Source: Burkholderia sp. D-99
GTDB lineage: Bacteria > Pseudomonadota > Gammaproteobacteria > Burkholderiales > Burkholderiaceae
DNA: 64,000 nt
Direction of reading: 5' to 3'
Assembly (NCBI RefSeq): GCF_011605345.1
Contig: NZ_JAAOXM010000004.1
Coordinates: forward strand, 434,001 to 498,000
Below are positions 1 through 8,977 of this stretch, piece after piece. How positions within the stretch are numbered: position 1 is the stretch's first letter; the number at the start of each line of letters is the position of its first letter. The position numbers were made by a program, and so were the translations under genes. A model generated the notes under the pieces. That model was not told the origin of the DNA and searched no databases. It was given only the letters and a program-made list of their open reading frames with translations.

Positions 1-146
1 GCGGCGCGCTGGTAGAGGTTCTGCCCGACTTGCGTCCCGAGCCGCTCAACGCGTCGCTTGTCGTGGCCCATCGGCGCAATCTGTCGCCTCGCGTCCGGGC
101 CTTCATGGATTGGATCGAGGGGGTATTGGAACCCTATCTTGATTGA
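1..146 (+). CDS. LysR-family regulator, C-terminal end (partial)
   Basis: Only the last 47 codons are present. They read in frame from base 3 to the TGA at 144-146. The peptide ends in the pattern typical of LysR effector-binding domains: a conserved LVVAHRRNLSPRVRAF stretch followed by a final amphipathic helix with WIEG. The gene continues upstream of the window, so the DNA-binding part and target are not visible. Family assignment rests on the C-terminal signature alone. Confidence 0.7.
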   Translation, partial: GALVEVLPDLRPEPLNASLVVAHRRNLSPRVRAFMDWIEGVLEPYLD

Positions 147-256
147 GCGGCAGGTGTGCCGGCTCATATCGAACGCAGGCCATCCAGCCTTTCGGCGAAA
201 CCTTCGTCGCTCAGGACTTGAATCGCGCGGGCGCTTGTACGTTTGTCGAAGGTCGC

Positions 257-646
257 TTACTGGAACGCAAGTCGAATGGTCGTGGCAACTCGCACCGGCT
301 TGCCGGCCGCATCGTGGTCTGGGGTGCATCGGGTGGCGAGTAACGCCGCCTTCGCACTGTCGTCCAGGCGCGAGTACCCTGTCGATTCGACAACGGTCAC
401 ATTTTCAACCTGACCGGTGACGCTGATTTCGAAACGCAGCTTTACCGTCCCGCTTTCGTTTGCCTGTCGCGCCGCGCTCGGGTAGTCCGGCCTGACAATG
501 TTGCAGATCACCTTGTGAGCGACATCAGGTGCGGCCACGGATGGCACGGGCGCTTCAGGCGCCACTGCAAAGGCCGATAATGCGAAACAACCCAGGCATG
601 CCGCTGCGCCGTGTCGCAGAATCGGAATAAGTTTCATTTTCCGCAT
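257..646 (-). CDS. TonB C-terminal-domain periplasmic protein
   Basis: This 129-residue protein starts with a short positive n-region and a hydrophobic stretch ending near AFA, which fits a signal peptide or anchor. A compact TonB C-terminal (TonB_C) domain follows, with the usual YPSAARQANESGTVKLRFE and VVESTGYSRLDDSA segments. TonB_C proteins contact outer-membrane receptors or act as stand-alone periplasmic proteins. The proline-rich spacer of a full TonB is almost absent, and no exbB or exbD is adjacent, so a classic energy transducer is unlikely. An alternative ATG lies at 637. Neither start has a strong ribosome site. Function is not known. Confidence 0.75.
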   Translation of the reverse strand: MRKMKLIPILRHGAAACLGCFALSAFAVAPEAPVPSVAAPDVAHKVICNIVRPDYPSAARQANESGTVKLRFEISVTGQVENVTVVESTGYSRLDDSAKAALLATRCTPDHDAAGKPVRVATTIRLAFQ

Positions 647-968
647 GAGGTATGAGTGGTCGGCGCCGATCGGTTGTTGAAGCAGTTGCAAAGCGTTGGA
701 TCAAAATCCATAGGTCAGGCGATCATAGCTGAACGGTCGCTTGATGTCGGCAGGCAGTGCGATGAATGTCCGATTTTGCTTTCGACGCAGGTCCGGAAGG
801 GTCGGGAAGCGCCGATCATGATCGACGGCTATCGGCCATATTCGGCCGTTCTTCAATGAAAATAACGGCCATTCGAGTGACCGCTTCGGTCGCCGAACCC
901 GGACCGATGCGGTTAAAGTTCTGCTGAACCCGGGTTTGTGAATTCAAAACTATACTTCACTATCAGCA
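647..968. other. Non-coding stretch before the large NTPase gene
   Basis: No convincing gene is visible. A 67-codon frame at 656-859 has no recognisable product. The base composition drops towards the following gene, and the last 60 bases are AT-richer, as expected for its promoter, but no clear -35/-10 pair was identified. Confidence 0.4.
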
Positions 969-3900
969 ATGGCTTCGACCAAAAAAAATACAGGAAACGT
1001 GTCTCGCGGAAAACCGGCTCTTGAGCGCCATCTTACTAGTCTGAAACGTATTTTGATGCTGGGAGATGCTCGCCTGCTTGAGCGGCTTGCCGCCAGCCTC
1101 ATTGGTTCGCTTATCGGCGTAAGACTGGCTGTTTCGGATTCTGGCTTTCAGTTTGGTGCGGATGCCGGGACCGCAGGCAGCCAGGGCCGACACGTTCGTA
1201 TCGAGAGCAAGCGCTATGCGGACGGCACCTCGCTCAACAAACGCGAATTGCAGGGTGAAGTCGACGATGCACTCAAACGCAATCCGCTTCTGGAGCTTTG
1301 GATTCTGGTGTGCACACGTCGGGCTGACGAAGGACTCAGAGAGACGCTGAATGGGAAAGCCGACTCTGAGGGGTTACCCATTGCTGTTATCGACTGGGAC
1401 GACCAGAGTGGAGGAATACCAGAACTCGCGGCGCTCTGCGCAGTCGATCCAGAGCTTGTGAAGCGATTCTACGGTAAGCCTGCGAGCGACGCCGCACGGG
1501 CAATCCAGGAAGCCGCCCAACCGGTAATCAGAATGATTCGCCGGGAACTGGAGCCTTGGAAAATCGGCTTCGATTCTGTGCGGGAAGCTGCGGCGCAGCG
1601 TATTGTTTCTATCTGGAACAATGCCACCGAGTCAACCGCGCTTTTTGCACAGAACGCAGCGGGCGGCGCTGCCGACATCTTTATTACCAGGAAAACTGTT
1701 CTCGATCAGTTGGATAACTGGTGGGCAAAGCCCTCGCACCAGCGCGCTATTGCTCACGGCAGTGAGGGAGTCGGTAAAACGTGGTCAATCCTGCACTGGA
1801 TTGTGCGCGAACTGGAACGTCTACCTATTGTCCTCGCGATACCTTCATCGGCCATCCGTCGCTTAACAGGGCTTTCGAACGGCACCTTGCAAGAGTTTCT
1901 CGGCGACGAGCTGTACGACCTCACTCGTAGCAGGAACCGTGTCTACTGGGAGCAACGTGTCCGCCGACTGCTTAGCCGTCCGGTCGAGGAAGGGCCAGCT
2001 CTGCTGCTCACGTTGGACGGGCTGAACCAAGAGCCGTCGTTCGAATGGGTGCGCCTTCTCCAAATATTGCAGGGCGAGACGTTTCACGCTTCCGTGCGTA
2101 CTCTGGTCAGTGTCCAGACTCACTTCCTAGAAAACCGGCTTCAGGGGCTTCGCTCGGCACCGAATACGAGCGTACGCATTGGAATTGAACCCTACAGTGA
2201 CATCCCGGGGGGAGAGCTCGATGAGTTGCTAACCGCACATTCCATTCCGCGTACAGAGTTGTCTGCGGACCTAATCAGGCTGGCCTGCATTCCAAGGCTC
2301 TTTCCGCTCGTCGTCCGATTCCGTGAAGAGGCGTCGTTTAAGGGTGGCGTGACGGTCAATCGTCTGTTGTGGGCCTATGGCCGAGACGAATTGGGGATGC
2401 GAGAGGGGCGGAGCTTTTCAGAGCTGGAGTGGACTCAATGGCTGGTTGATCAGGCGAATAAATATCTTGAACAGATTGGAAGTACCGGTGCAGATCTCGC
2501 ACGGCTCGCAGAGCAGTTCTCATACACGGCGGATGAACTTGCGAGTTCGGCGCAGGTGAGTGCTCGCAGTGTCGACGATAACTACCGACGCCTAAGCGAA
2601 ATCATTTCTGGCGCGTGGATGGAAGAAGTCCCCGGTAGACTTGGGGTTCATCGTCCAAAGGAATCGACAATTCATCTCGCTTTGGCAGCGGCGTTGCTGA
2701 CAAAGTTGGAGGAGGCCTCGGCAAACGGCCATGATGTAACCGCAGCACTTGAAGAGTGGCTAGATCCTATTGCTTCCACATCGGCCTCGCCCGACATCCT
2801 TTCCGCAGCAATCTCAGTGCTTGTTGCGCGAGGTGCGACAATTAAGCAGGACGTCACGACGCCTGTTCTTTTTGCACTGTTACAGAGCCAGAACGCAAAC
2901 GACGAGCATCGGAATGAGGTAGTAAACCTTGCCCCCGCGCTGGCTGTGCCCTTGCTCGATGTAGCCGAGATATCCAGTGGCCGTGCAATGGCCTCTGCTC
3001 GAAGCTGGGCTGTGCAAGCCCTCCGCCTTATTACACCTGCCGGCGGCATAGTCTGGAATACCGTTCTTGACCGACTGGTCGAGTGGGTGGCGCGAGTGCC
3101 ATGTCCGTCTCCTGAGGAAAAGATTGGCGACAAGGAAGCTTCCGCAATGCTCTCCCGGCATCTTGTCCACTTGATTGGTACCGATGAGGCCGGAATCCAT
3201 CCTGTGATGGGCATTCCACTCAGGTTGCAGCATCAACGATTCGATGATTTGCGCGAGCTCGTTCCAATTCTTCTGCAGGGAAAAGCATTGCACTCTGCGG
3301 AGAGAGTTTTTGCTGCCGTTTGCGTCGTGCATCACGTGGACATGCAGGGTAGCGATTTTTGGCTCGCAATGCGTTGGCTAGTGCTTCTCAATCAGGTGGA
3401 CCGCGATGACGTGGTCAGAATGCTGGTGCGCATATCGGACGCGGCGATGCATGTCGTGACCGAGAAGGGTGTTCACAAAGACTTTCAGCAAAAGATTGCG
3501 GCCTTCCTGCGCTGGCTTGCGGGCACTGAAACGTCGGAGGTTGAGGCGTCCACAATTCAGGATCGCCTGCCAGGTAATTTTGAATACGAGCGGGATTACC
3601 TCACCAACCCGAGTCAAAGCTTCTATGCGCTTGAATATCGTCATACGCTACAGGTGCTTGGAAATTCGACCCTGTCCGTTTTGAGACGAGCAGAACGCAC
3701 GGCCAGGTACTGGGCAGCGCCTAATTTGAATGCGCCGAAGTCGTTTGTTGATGCATTGACCGAGACCGCAAACGCACTCGACGTTAGTCTGCTCAGAACA
3801 GGCGGGACATCGACAATTGAGGACCACAATTTCGATACTTTAATTGGAGTGCTGGGTCGCTTTACCCCCGACGCACTCGGCTCGCTGGTGACACGTTTGC

Positions 3901-5711
3901 TCAGGCAACTTGCTGAACGCACTGATCAAACTCGCCACTGGGCGGGTTTACAGGCTCCAGACCACGTGCTGCTTGTCGACGATGCTGCTGCCAACTCTGC
4001 GAACACGTTACGGCACAAGCAACCGGCCGTACTGCACAAGGATGAACAATTTATCGCGGCACGACTGGTCCATCTTGAACTTCTGCCACTAGATGTGAGG
4101 TCCCAACTCGACCTGCTGGCGGAAGCGGAAGGCGTCCCGATTTCTCTCACGCTTCGCTATGCGTTGAAGCCTGCTGACTCCGGTACGCTGTCCCGGTTTA
4201 TTGAAGACCAGGGTGTGGAAAATCAACGGGCGATAGAGGTGGTATTCGCATCTCTCGGGTTCCATCCAGTACCACTGCCAGACTCCGAAGTCGAACGTCT
4301 CGCGAGTGTTGCGTTGGCTCTAGAACATGAGGTTCTTCGCAACGTAGCCTTTATCGGTCTTTCAACTTCCAATCCTGCGTCGTTCGGCCGGGTGCTGCTG
4401 CAAAACGGATGGTGTTTTAAAGCGAGCCAAACCGTCTTCGAGCAGGAGTACGGAAGCGCTGCTGTGCTTGCGGCTGCGGGGGAGCGGTCGTTGATCTCGC
4501 TGGCAGATCTTGTCGCCCCGTGGTCGTTGCTACGTGCCGCTCTCGAGCGAGGCGCCGCAGGAGATGACGTGAAAGTGGCTGCTCAGGCTCTAGATGCAAC
4601 ACTAAGCGCCAGCCAACATCTAGACGTCGGCGTGCTGGACTCAGATGTCACGATCGACGTTTCGGACAATATTGCTCGGCTATCGCTGCGCGCTCGCCAG
4701 AACGAAGAAAATGTTCAGTCTCTTGCGGAGATGTTTGATTTCAAGAAGCGGGAGGCGCGTGAGCGTGCAGCTCGATCCAATACGTTGGCTCAACTTGAAC
4801 GGGCGCGCGCCGCTGGCGCGAATCTGTATTCGATACTGTTCCCGATTGTACAAGCGCGATTGCTTGTGAAGAGCGCTTCAGCCGAGGTCGACGCGTGGCT
4901 GGACGGGATGGAGGAGTTGACGGCTGACTTTGTCCGGCGTGTGAATCAGGCGGGGGGGTTATTTGTGGCGCTCTGCGAGGCCCTGATGGAAGTTGCTCCC
5001 ATTCGCGGTATTGCCCTTTGGCGTGCGCTTAGACGCTCCCTTCGTGTCAAATTCACCGGCATCGCTGGCGTTGACGACCTGATGCACATGCCATTTCGGG
5101 TAGACGGTGGTCCGGCAATCAATCAGTTTCGCGACGAGTTGTATCAGCTCCAGCGCAACGCGACGACCGCCGACTACGTGGAAACGGTCCTGTGCGCACT
5201 CGCAAATGGTCGTCGCGACTGGCTGGATTCACGGATCTTGGCTGATGAGAACTCGACAGAAGATTGGCGACGCAAACGCGCAATCCTGTTGCGGGGACTG
5301 ACGGATCATGTCGCTATTGACGAACTGGAGTGGCCGGAAGGAGACTTGAACGAAGGTTGGGCGCAGGTGAAGCGGGAGGCGCAATTCTGGCGTAACCGGT
5401 CGGCTTTCTCCCGGTACTGGTGGCAAGAGTTTGTTGCGGCGAGCAGCGCGGTGGCGGCCTACGCCGCATGGCAGGTTCTGCTCACCTGTGTGGACCGAAA
5501 AATCTGGATTTGGATTGACCAGGATTTTGCAAGTCTAGACGAGTCGGATCTGTTGTCGCGGAGAAAGCTGTTACACCTTCAACTGTCGAGGGGGGCGCTT
5601 GAAAGAGCAGTCAACGACGGGGAAAAGAATGCCGGGAACAACGCCACTGAAAGTCTGATGTCCTGGAAGGCTCCCAACCATTGGCTGGATTTGTCGGTGG
5701 TGCAAGGCTAG
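969..5711 (+). CDS. Large nuclease-STAND-type NTPase, candidate anti-phage protein
   Basis: This 1580-residue protein is likely a single-gene defence or stress effector. Residues about 55-100 carry a PD-(D/E)XK (Mrr-like) nuclease signature: D65, then E79-x-K81, then a helix with Q95. A P-loop NTPase follows, with Walker A GSEGVGKT at 264-271 and Walker B LLLTLDGLNQE at 345-355 (D350). After that come winged-helix-like and long alpha-helical sequence to the end, where a Trp-rich tail occupies about the last 150 residues. The order nuclease, STAND-like ATPase, helical sensor matches the logic of Avs (antiviral STAND) proteins, but I could not assign it to a named Avs type. It stands alone, with no methylase or partner gene. 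Its GC is visibly lower than its neighbours, suggesting transfer. The start at 969 follows an in-frame stop at 939; no strong ribosome site is seen. Confidence 0.85.
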   Translation: MASTKKNTGNVSRGKPALERHLTSLKRILMLGDARLLERLAASLIGSLIGVRLAVSDSGFQFGADAGTAGSQGRHVRIESKRYADGTSLNKRELQGEVDDALKRNPLLELWILVCTRRADEGLRETLNGKADSEGLPIAVIDWDDQSGGIPELAALCAVDPELVKRFYGKPASDAARAIQEAAQPVIRMIRRELEPWKIGFDSVREAAAQRIVSIWNNATESTALFAQNAAGGAADIFITRKTVLDQLDNWWAKPSHQRAIAHGSEGVGKTWSILHWIVRELERLPIVLAIPSSAIRRLTGLSNGTLQEFLGDELYDLTRSRNRVYWEQRVRRLLSRPVEEGPALLLTLDGLNQEPSFEWVRLLQILQGETFHASVRTLVSVQTHFLENRLQGLRSAPNTSVRIGIEPYSDIPGGELDELLTAHSIPRTELSADLIRLACIPRLFPLVVRFREEASFKGGVTVNRLLWAYGRDELGMREGRSFSELEWTQWLVDQANKYLEQIGSTGADLARLAEQFSYTADELASSAQVSARSVDDNYRRLSEIISGAWMEEVPGRLGVHRPKESTIHLALAAALLTKLEEASANGHDVTAALEEWLDPIASTSASPDILSAAISVLVARGATIKQDVTTPVLFALLQSQNANDEHRNEVVNLAPALAVPLLDVAEISSGRAMASARSWAVQALRLITPAGGIVWNTVLDRLVEWVARVPCPSPEEKIGDKEASAMLSRHLVHLIGTDEAGIHPVMGIPLRLQHQRFDDLRELVPILLQGKALHSAERVFAAVCVVHHVDMQGSDFWLAMRWLVLLNQVDRDDVVRMLVRISDAAMHVVTEKGVHKDFQQKIAAFLRWLAGTETSEVEASTIQDRLPGNFEYERDYLTNPSQSFYALEYRHTLQVLGNSTLSVLRRAERTARYWAAPNLNAPKSFVDALTETANALDVSLLRTGGTSTIEDHNFDTLIGVLGRFTPDALGSLVTRLLRQLAERTDQTRHWAGLQAPDHVLLVDDAAANSANTLRHKQPAVLHKDEQFIAARLVHLELLPLDVRSQLDLLAEAEGVPISLTLRYALKPADSGTLSRFIEDQGVENQRAIEVVFASLGFHPVPLPDSEVERLASVALALEHEVLRNVAFIGLSTSNPASFGRVLLQNGWCFKASQTVFEQEYGSAAVLAAAGERSLISLADLVAPWSLLRAALERGAAGDDVKVAAQALDATLSASQHLDVGVLDSDVTIDVSDNIARLSLRARQNEENVQSLAEMFDFKKREARERAARSNTLAQLERARAAGANLYSILFPIVQARLLVKSASAEVDAWLDGMEELTADFVRRVNQAGGLFVALCEALMEVAPIRGIALWRALRRSLRVKFTGIAGVDDLMHMPFRVDGGPAINQFRDELYQLQRNATTADYVETVLCALANGRRDWLDSRILADENSTEDWRRKRAILLRGLTDHVAIDELEWPEGDLNEGWAQVKREAQFWRNRSAFSRYWWQEFVAASSAVAAYAAWQVLLTCVDRKIWIWIDQDFASLDESDLLSRRKLLHLQLSRGALERAVNDGEKNAGNNATESLMSWKAPNHWLDLSVVQG

Positions 5712-5982
5712 AAATACTTTTTACGTGGCGATTACAAGGCCTCATAGCTGAGGCGCCTTGGCGGCAAGCAACCGCTCCGCTGCTCGATGCCGCTAATGCC
5801 TACGATTCGCCACATTGTTGACGTAGAAGCGAGCTTCGTCGAACGTCGGCTCCGGTCGATGACCTACCGACCAACATGGCCGCCCGAATGGTCGTTATAG
5901 CTTAAATGCTGCCTTTGAGTACACGTGAGCCCTCAGGACCGCTGTGGGTCGGCTTCCGCTGGTCACCACCGACAGTTGTCGC
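5712..5982. other. Intergenic region with imperfect hairpin
   Basis: An imperfect stem-loop at 5736-5759 (AAGGCCTCA, loop, TGAGG, 2-nt bulge, CCTT) lies 25 bases behind the NTPase stop codon. It could end its transcript, but there is no T-tract. No gene is recognised in the remainder. Confidence 0.3.
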
Positions 5983-6093
5983 CGCGCCCATCCCCATCGC
6001 ACATATGCGCGAGTATTCAAGCAGCAGGTGATCAGAGAAACGTTGGAGCCGGGCGTTGTGATGCACCTGCGTTGTCAGCGGATTCGCGAGTGA
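5983..6093 (+). pseudogene. Transposase orfA (IS66/IS2-like) N-terminal remnant
   Basis: In frame from 5983 the translation contains RTYARVFKQQVIRETLEPG. This resembles the helix-turn-helix start of IS66/IS2-type OrfA proteins, whose usual form is R-x-Y-x-x-x-F-K-x-x-V followed by a PG motif. The frame leaves the family pattern after the PG and stops at 6091. It is too short to be functional. It sits directly behind the low-GC NTPase gene, which fits the edge of an acquired segment. The family call is from memory of the motif. Confidence 0.5.
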
Positions 6094-6155
6094 CCACGCG
6101 AACTGCAAGCATGCCGGCACATGGAAGGCTTGAACTCAACTAGTCTCCCCTCTCG

Positions 6156-6536
6156 CTACTCCGCATGCTTGCAATCGAACGCACGATTGCTCGCTTCGAT
6201 TGTCGCGAGCGCATTCTCCGCCCATGCCTTGAGATCGATGACGAGTGGAAGCAGCGTACCTGCCAGAGGGCTCAGCATGTACTCGACACGCAGCGGCAGC
6301 TCGTCATACACATTACGCACCACCAGTCCGTCACGCTCCATCGCGCGCAGCGTCTGGGTCAGCATCTTCTGCGACACACCTTCCAGGCGACGCTTGATGT
6401 CACCGAAACGCATCGGCCCATCCTTCATCGCGACCATGGCGAGCACCGTCCATTTCTGCCCGATACGCGCGAGCACGGCACGGGACGGACAAACCTTCAG
6501 GAACGCATCAGGCGGCAACTTGATTTTCTTCGTCAT
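6156..6536 (-). CDS. HxlR-family transcriptional regulator
   Basis: A 126-residue winged-helix protein of normal HxlR length. It shows the family hallmarks: C-x-x-R near the N-terminus (CPSRAVLARIGQKWT), the R-F-x-x-I-x-R-x-L segment (RFGDIKRRL), and the SQKMLTQTLRAMERDGLV recognition region. HxlR proteins are dimers that often sense electrophiles or redox state through the N-terminal Cys. It is divergent from the oxidoreductase gene at 6618, which is its probable target. The start at 6536 is preceded by a GAGAG ribosome site; the open frame extends upstream, but family length supports this ATG. Confidence 0.9.
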   Translation of the reverse strand: MTKKIKLPPDAFLKVCPSRAVLARIGQKWTVLAMVAMKDGPMRFGDIKRRLEGVSQKMLTQTLRAMERDGLVVRNVYDELPLRVEYMLSPLAGTLLPLVIDLKAWAENALATIEASNRAFDCKHAE

Positions 6537-6546
6537 GGTTACTCTC

Positions 6547-6611
6547 AGGTACCTAATTGATTGCAGAAACCATTGTTGGAAGAATGATGCCACCCAATCA
6601 ATCGTGAGGTA
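6547..6611. promoter_or_regulatory. Divergent promoter with inverted repeat, likely HxlR operator
   Basis: ATTGATTG at 6556-6563 and CAATCAAT at 6595-6602 form a perfect 8-bp inverted repeat with a 31-bp spacer, exactly between the divergent HxlR and oxidoreductase genes. An AGGTACCT palindrome (6547-6554) has a partial copy (AGGTAC) at 6606-6611. The placement fits autoregulation plus control of the oxidoreductase. Confidence 0.55.
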
Positions 6612-6617
6612 CATGCC

Positions 6618-7244
6618 ATGAAGATCGCATTCCTGGGCGGTGGAAACTTTGGCGGGAATCTGGCCGAATTACTGGTAGCGGCGGGACATGACGTGGTGGT
6701 CGGACTGCGTGATCCCGCACGGGCACGCTTGGGCGCACGGTACCGTATCGTGTCGCTGGAAGAGGCTGCGGCGCATGGTGACGTTGTCGTCATCGCCATC
6801 CTCTATCAGGCATGTGTAGAGGTACTCCCGCCCCTTTCGCATCGGCTGACTGGCAAGATCGTGGTGGACGCAACGAATGCGCTCAAGGACGACTGGTCGC
6901 CACTTCCGCTGGGTGCCGACGGATCGGCGGCCGAGGCGATTGGCCACCTGCTGCCAGGCGCGCGTCTCGTGAAGTGCTTCAACACGGTATTCGCCGACAT
7001 CATGACGCTGGATCGCATCGATCGGGGTGGTCATGCCGTTACCGCATTCATCGCGGGCAACGACTTTGAGGCCAACACCACGGTCGCCGAGATCGCGGAA
7101 AGTGCAGGGTTTGCGCCAGTCGTGACCGGCCCCTTGCACAACGCCCGTTATCTTGAAGCCATGGCACACCTAAATATTCAGATCGCGGTAGGCCGGGGCG
7201 GCGGAACGAATGCCGGCTTCGTGTACCACCGCGCTCACGCTTAG
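6618..7244 (+). CDS. NADPH-dependent F420-reductase-like oxidoreductase
   Basis: This 208-residue protein opens with a Rossmann dinucleotide motif (MKIAFLGGGNFGG). It follows the compact fold of the NADP oxidoreductase/F420-dependent family, including the VVDATNAL segment and the KCFNTVFAD motif that pairs cofactor and substrate sites. Burkholderia does not use F420 in core metabolism as far as is known, so the real electron partner may be another quinone- or flavin-like substrate. It is divergent from the HxlR gene and probably induced by the same signal. Confidence 0.82.
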   Translation: MKIAFLGGGNFGGNLAELLVAAGHDVVVGLRDPARARLGARYRIVSLEEAAAHGDVVVIAILYQACVEVLPPLSHRLTGKIVVDATNALKDDWSPLPLGADGSAAEAIGHLLPGARLVKCFNTVFADIMTLDRIDRGGHAVTAFIAGNDFEANTTVAEIAESAGFAPVVTGPLHNARYLEAMAHLNIQIAVGRGGGTNAGFVYHRAHA

Positions 7245-7335
7245 CGATCTGGGCTTTCAACCTCGACGCGGTCGCCTATACGGTCGCAGCCGTGCTGAGT
7301 AGCCCGGCACTGGCGGGCGGCGGGCGCTTCGGGTC

Positions 7336-8262
7336 TCAGGTGCCATGCACTCGGGACGCGTCACCCGCTAAGACGCCTCCCGCCCCCCCTACATGCTCGA
7401 GCAAATGCGCCACGAAGCGGGTCAGCTTCGGCAGTGGCCGCCGATCGTGCCGATACACGATATGAACCGGGTGTGGCTCAGGCAAATACGCCTGCATCAC
7501 CGGCACCAGCGCCCCACTCGCCAGATCGTGCGCCACCAGAACTTCAGGCTGCAACAACAATCCCGCACCCGCGATTGCGGCCATGCGCAGCCCGTTCCCG
7601 TCGTCGCACGTGAAGACCGGATCCTGCGAAACCTGCGGCCCGTCCCACCCGCCGAGCTTCCACCCGTTACGGCCATTCCACACCGAGTGCGAGAGGCAGT
7701 GATGCACGCCCAGGTCCTGCGGCGTCTCCGGACGCCCATGCCGCGCGAGATAACCGGGCGATGCACAGATCACCATGCGATAAAGGGTCAACGGCTTTGC
7801 GATCAGATCGACATCACCCAGTTCACCGATACGAATGGCGAGATCGAAACCCTCGTCAACCAGGTCGACGACGCGATTGCTCAATGCCAGCTCGATACGC
7901 ACGAGCGGATACCTCTGCTGGAAAGTCGCGGCCAGCGGCGCGACGACACACGCACCGAAGGTAATCGGCGCGCTGATACGCAACGTGCCGGACGGCGACG
8001 CGCGCAACCGTTCGACCGACGTCTCGGCAATCCGCACCTGTTCAAGCGCACGCTTGGCATCTTCGTAGAACACGCGCCCCGCATCCGTGAGGCTCTGTCG
8101 TCGTGTGGTGCGCTCCAGCATGCGCGCACCGAGGCGCTCTTCGAGTTCGCGCACATACTTGCCCACCATGACCGCCGATATGCCGAGCCGCTGCGCCGCC
8201 TCGGTGAAGTTGCCCCCTTCCACGACGGCAACGAAGGTTTCCATTGAACGCAGCTTGTCCAT
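7336..8262 (-). CDS. LysR-family regulator (CrgA/AaeR-like group)
   Basis: A full-length LysR protein of 308 residues. The N-terminal helix-turn-helix is at about 15-60 (MDKLRSMETFVAVVEGGNFT start, AAQRLGIS, TTRRQSLTDAG). The effector domain has the SGTLRISAP entry and IRIGELGD segments common in this subgroup. It is divergent from the SDR gene at 8369 across about 106 bases, so that gene is the likely target. The ligand is unknown. Confidence 0.9.
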   Translation of the reverse strand: MDKLRSMETFVAVVEGGNFTEAAQRLGISAVMVGKYVRELEERLGARMLERTTRRQSLTDAGRVFYEDAKRALEQVRIAETSVERLRASPSGTLRISAPITFGACVVAPLAATFQQRYPLVRIELALSNRVVDLVDEGFDLAIRIGELGDVDLIAKPLTLYRMVICASPGYLARHGRPETPQDLGVHHCLSHSVWNGRNGWKLGGWDGPQVSQDPVFTCDDGNGLRMAAIAGAGLLLQPEVLVAHDLASGALVPVMQAYLPEPHPVHIVYRHDRRPLPKLTRFVAHLLEHVGGAGGVLAGDASRVHGT

Positions 8263-8315
8263 ATTGCGAACCGGCGATTAGTAGTGTCGGAAATTAGAGC
8301 ACATTTATCTCAATA

Positions 8316-8331
8316 TTGGTTCGAAGAACAA
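8316..8331. promoter_or_regulatory. Possible LysR operator between LysR and SDR genes
   Basis: TTGGTTCGAAGAACAA is an imperfect dyad around TTCGAA, lying in the divergent intergenic region. LysR proteins usually bind T-N11-A dyads, and this site has a matching size. Weak but well placed. Confidence 0.35.
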
Positions 8332-8368
8332 TGGCCGCTCCAACCCGAAATCGAAAAGGAGTGGTTCC

Positions 8369-8977
8369 ATGAAGATCGTTGTAATCGGTGCCGGCGGCGA
8401 CGTAGGTCGTGCCGTGGCCAATGAGCTTGCGCGTGACGGAAAACACGACATCATTCGCGTGGGTCGCACCTCCGGCGACCATCAGGTCGACATCACCCGT
8501 GACGAGAGCGTCAGCGCGCTGTTCGAGAAGATCGGGCAAGTCGACGCGATCATCGCTGCCGCTGGCAATGTGATCCTTGCTCCGATCCAGAAGATGACGG
8601 CGGCCGATTTCCACAAGGGATTGCAGGACAAACTGCTGAGCCAGGTGCGCGTCGCACTGGTGGGTCAGCACTACCTGTTCGATGGCGGGTCGATCACGCT
8701 GACCTCGGGCATCGCGGTCGATGATCCGATTGCGCAGGGCGCCAATGCCGCAACGTCGAATGCCGGGATCGAAGGATTCGTGCGTGCGGCCGCATGCGAT
8801 TTTCCACGCGGCATCCGGATCAACGCCGTGAGCCCGACGGTACTGACGGAATCCATGGATCGGTTCGGTCCGTTTTTCCCAGGCTGCGAGAGCGTGCCCG
8901 CGTCACGTGTGGCAATGGCCTATCGACGCAGCGTGGAAGGCGTGCATAGCGGTCGCGTCTATCGGGTTGGTCATTGA
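8369..8977 (+). CDS. Atypical short-chain dehydrogenase
   Basis: This 202-residue Rossmann protein has a GxGGDVG cofactor loop near residue 8 and an AAAGN motif that replaces NNAG. The usual catalytic Tyr-x-x-x-Lys is missing: where it should be, after the LTSG strand, the sequence reads ATSNAGIEGF. Such degenerate SDRs are known as a subgroup next to LysR genes. They may reduce an unusual substrate or only bind the nucleotide. A strong AGGAG ribosome site precedes the ATG. The last 7 bases overlap the convergent MFS gene. Confidence 0.85.
   Translation: MKIVVIGAGGDVGRAVANELARDGKHDIIRVGRTSGDHQVDITRDESVSALFEKIGQVDAIIAAAGNVILAPIQKMTAADFHKGLQDKLLSQVRVALVGQHYLFDGGSITLTSGIAVDDPIAQGANAATSNAGIEGFVRAAACDFPRGIRINAVSPTVLTESMDRFGPFFPGCESVPASRVAMAYRRSVEGVHSGRVYRVGH

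Noticed and set aside
656-859. 67-codon open frame before the NTPase gene
   Set aside because: No homology, no ribosome site and stop-rich surroundings.
969-5711. Firm assignment to a named Avs type
   Set aside because: The length and tail do not clearly match any type that I can recall, and no search could be run.
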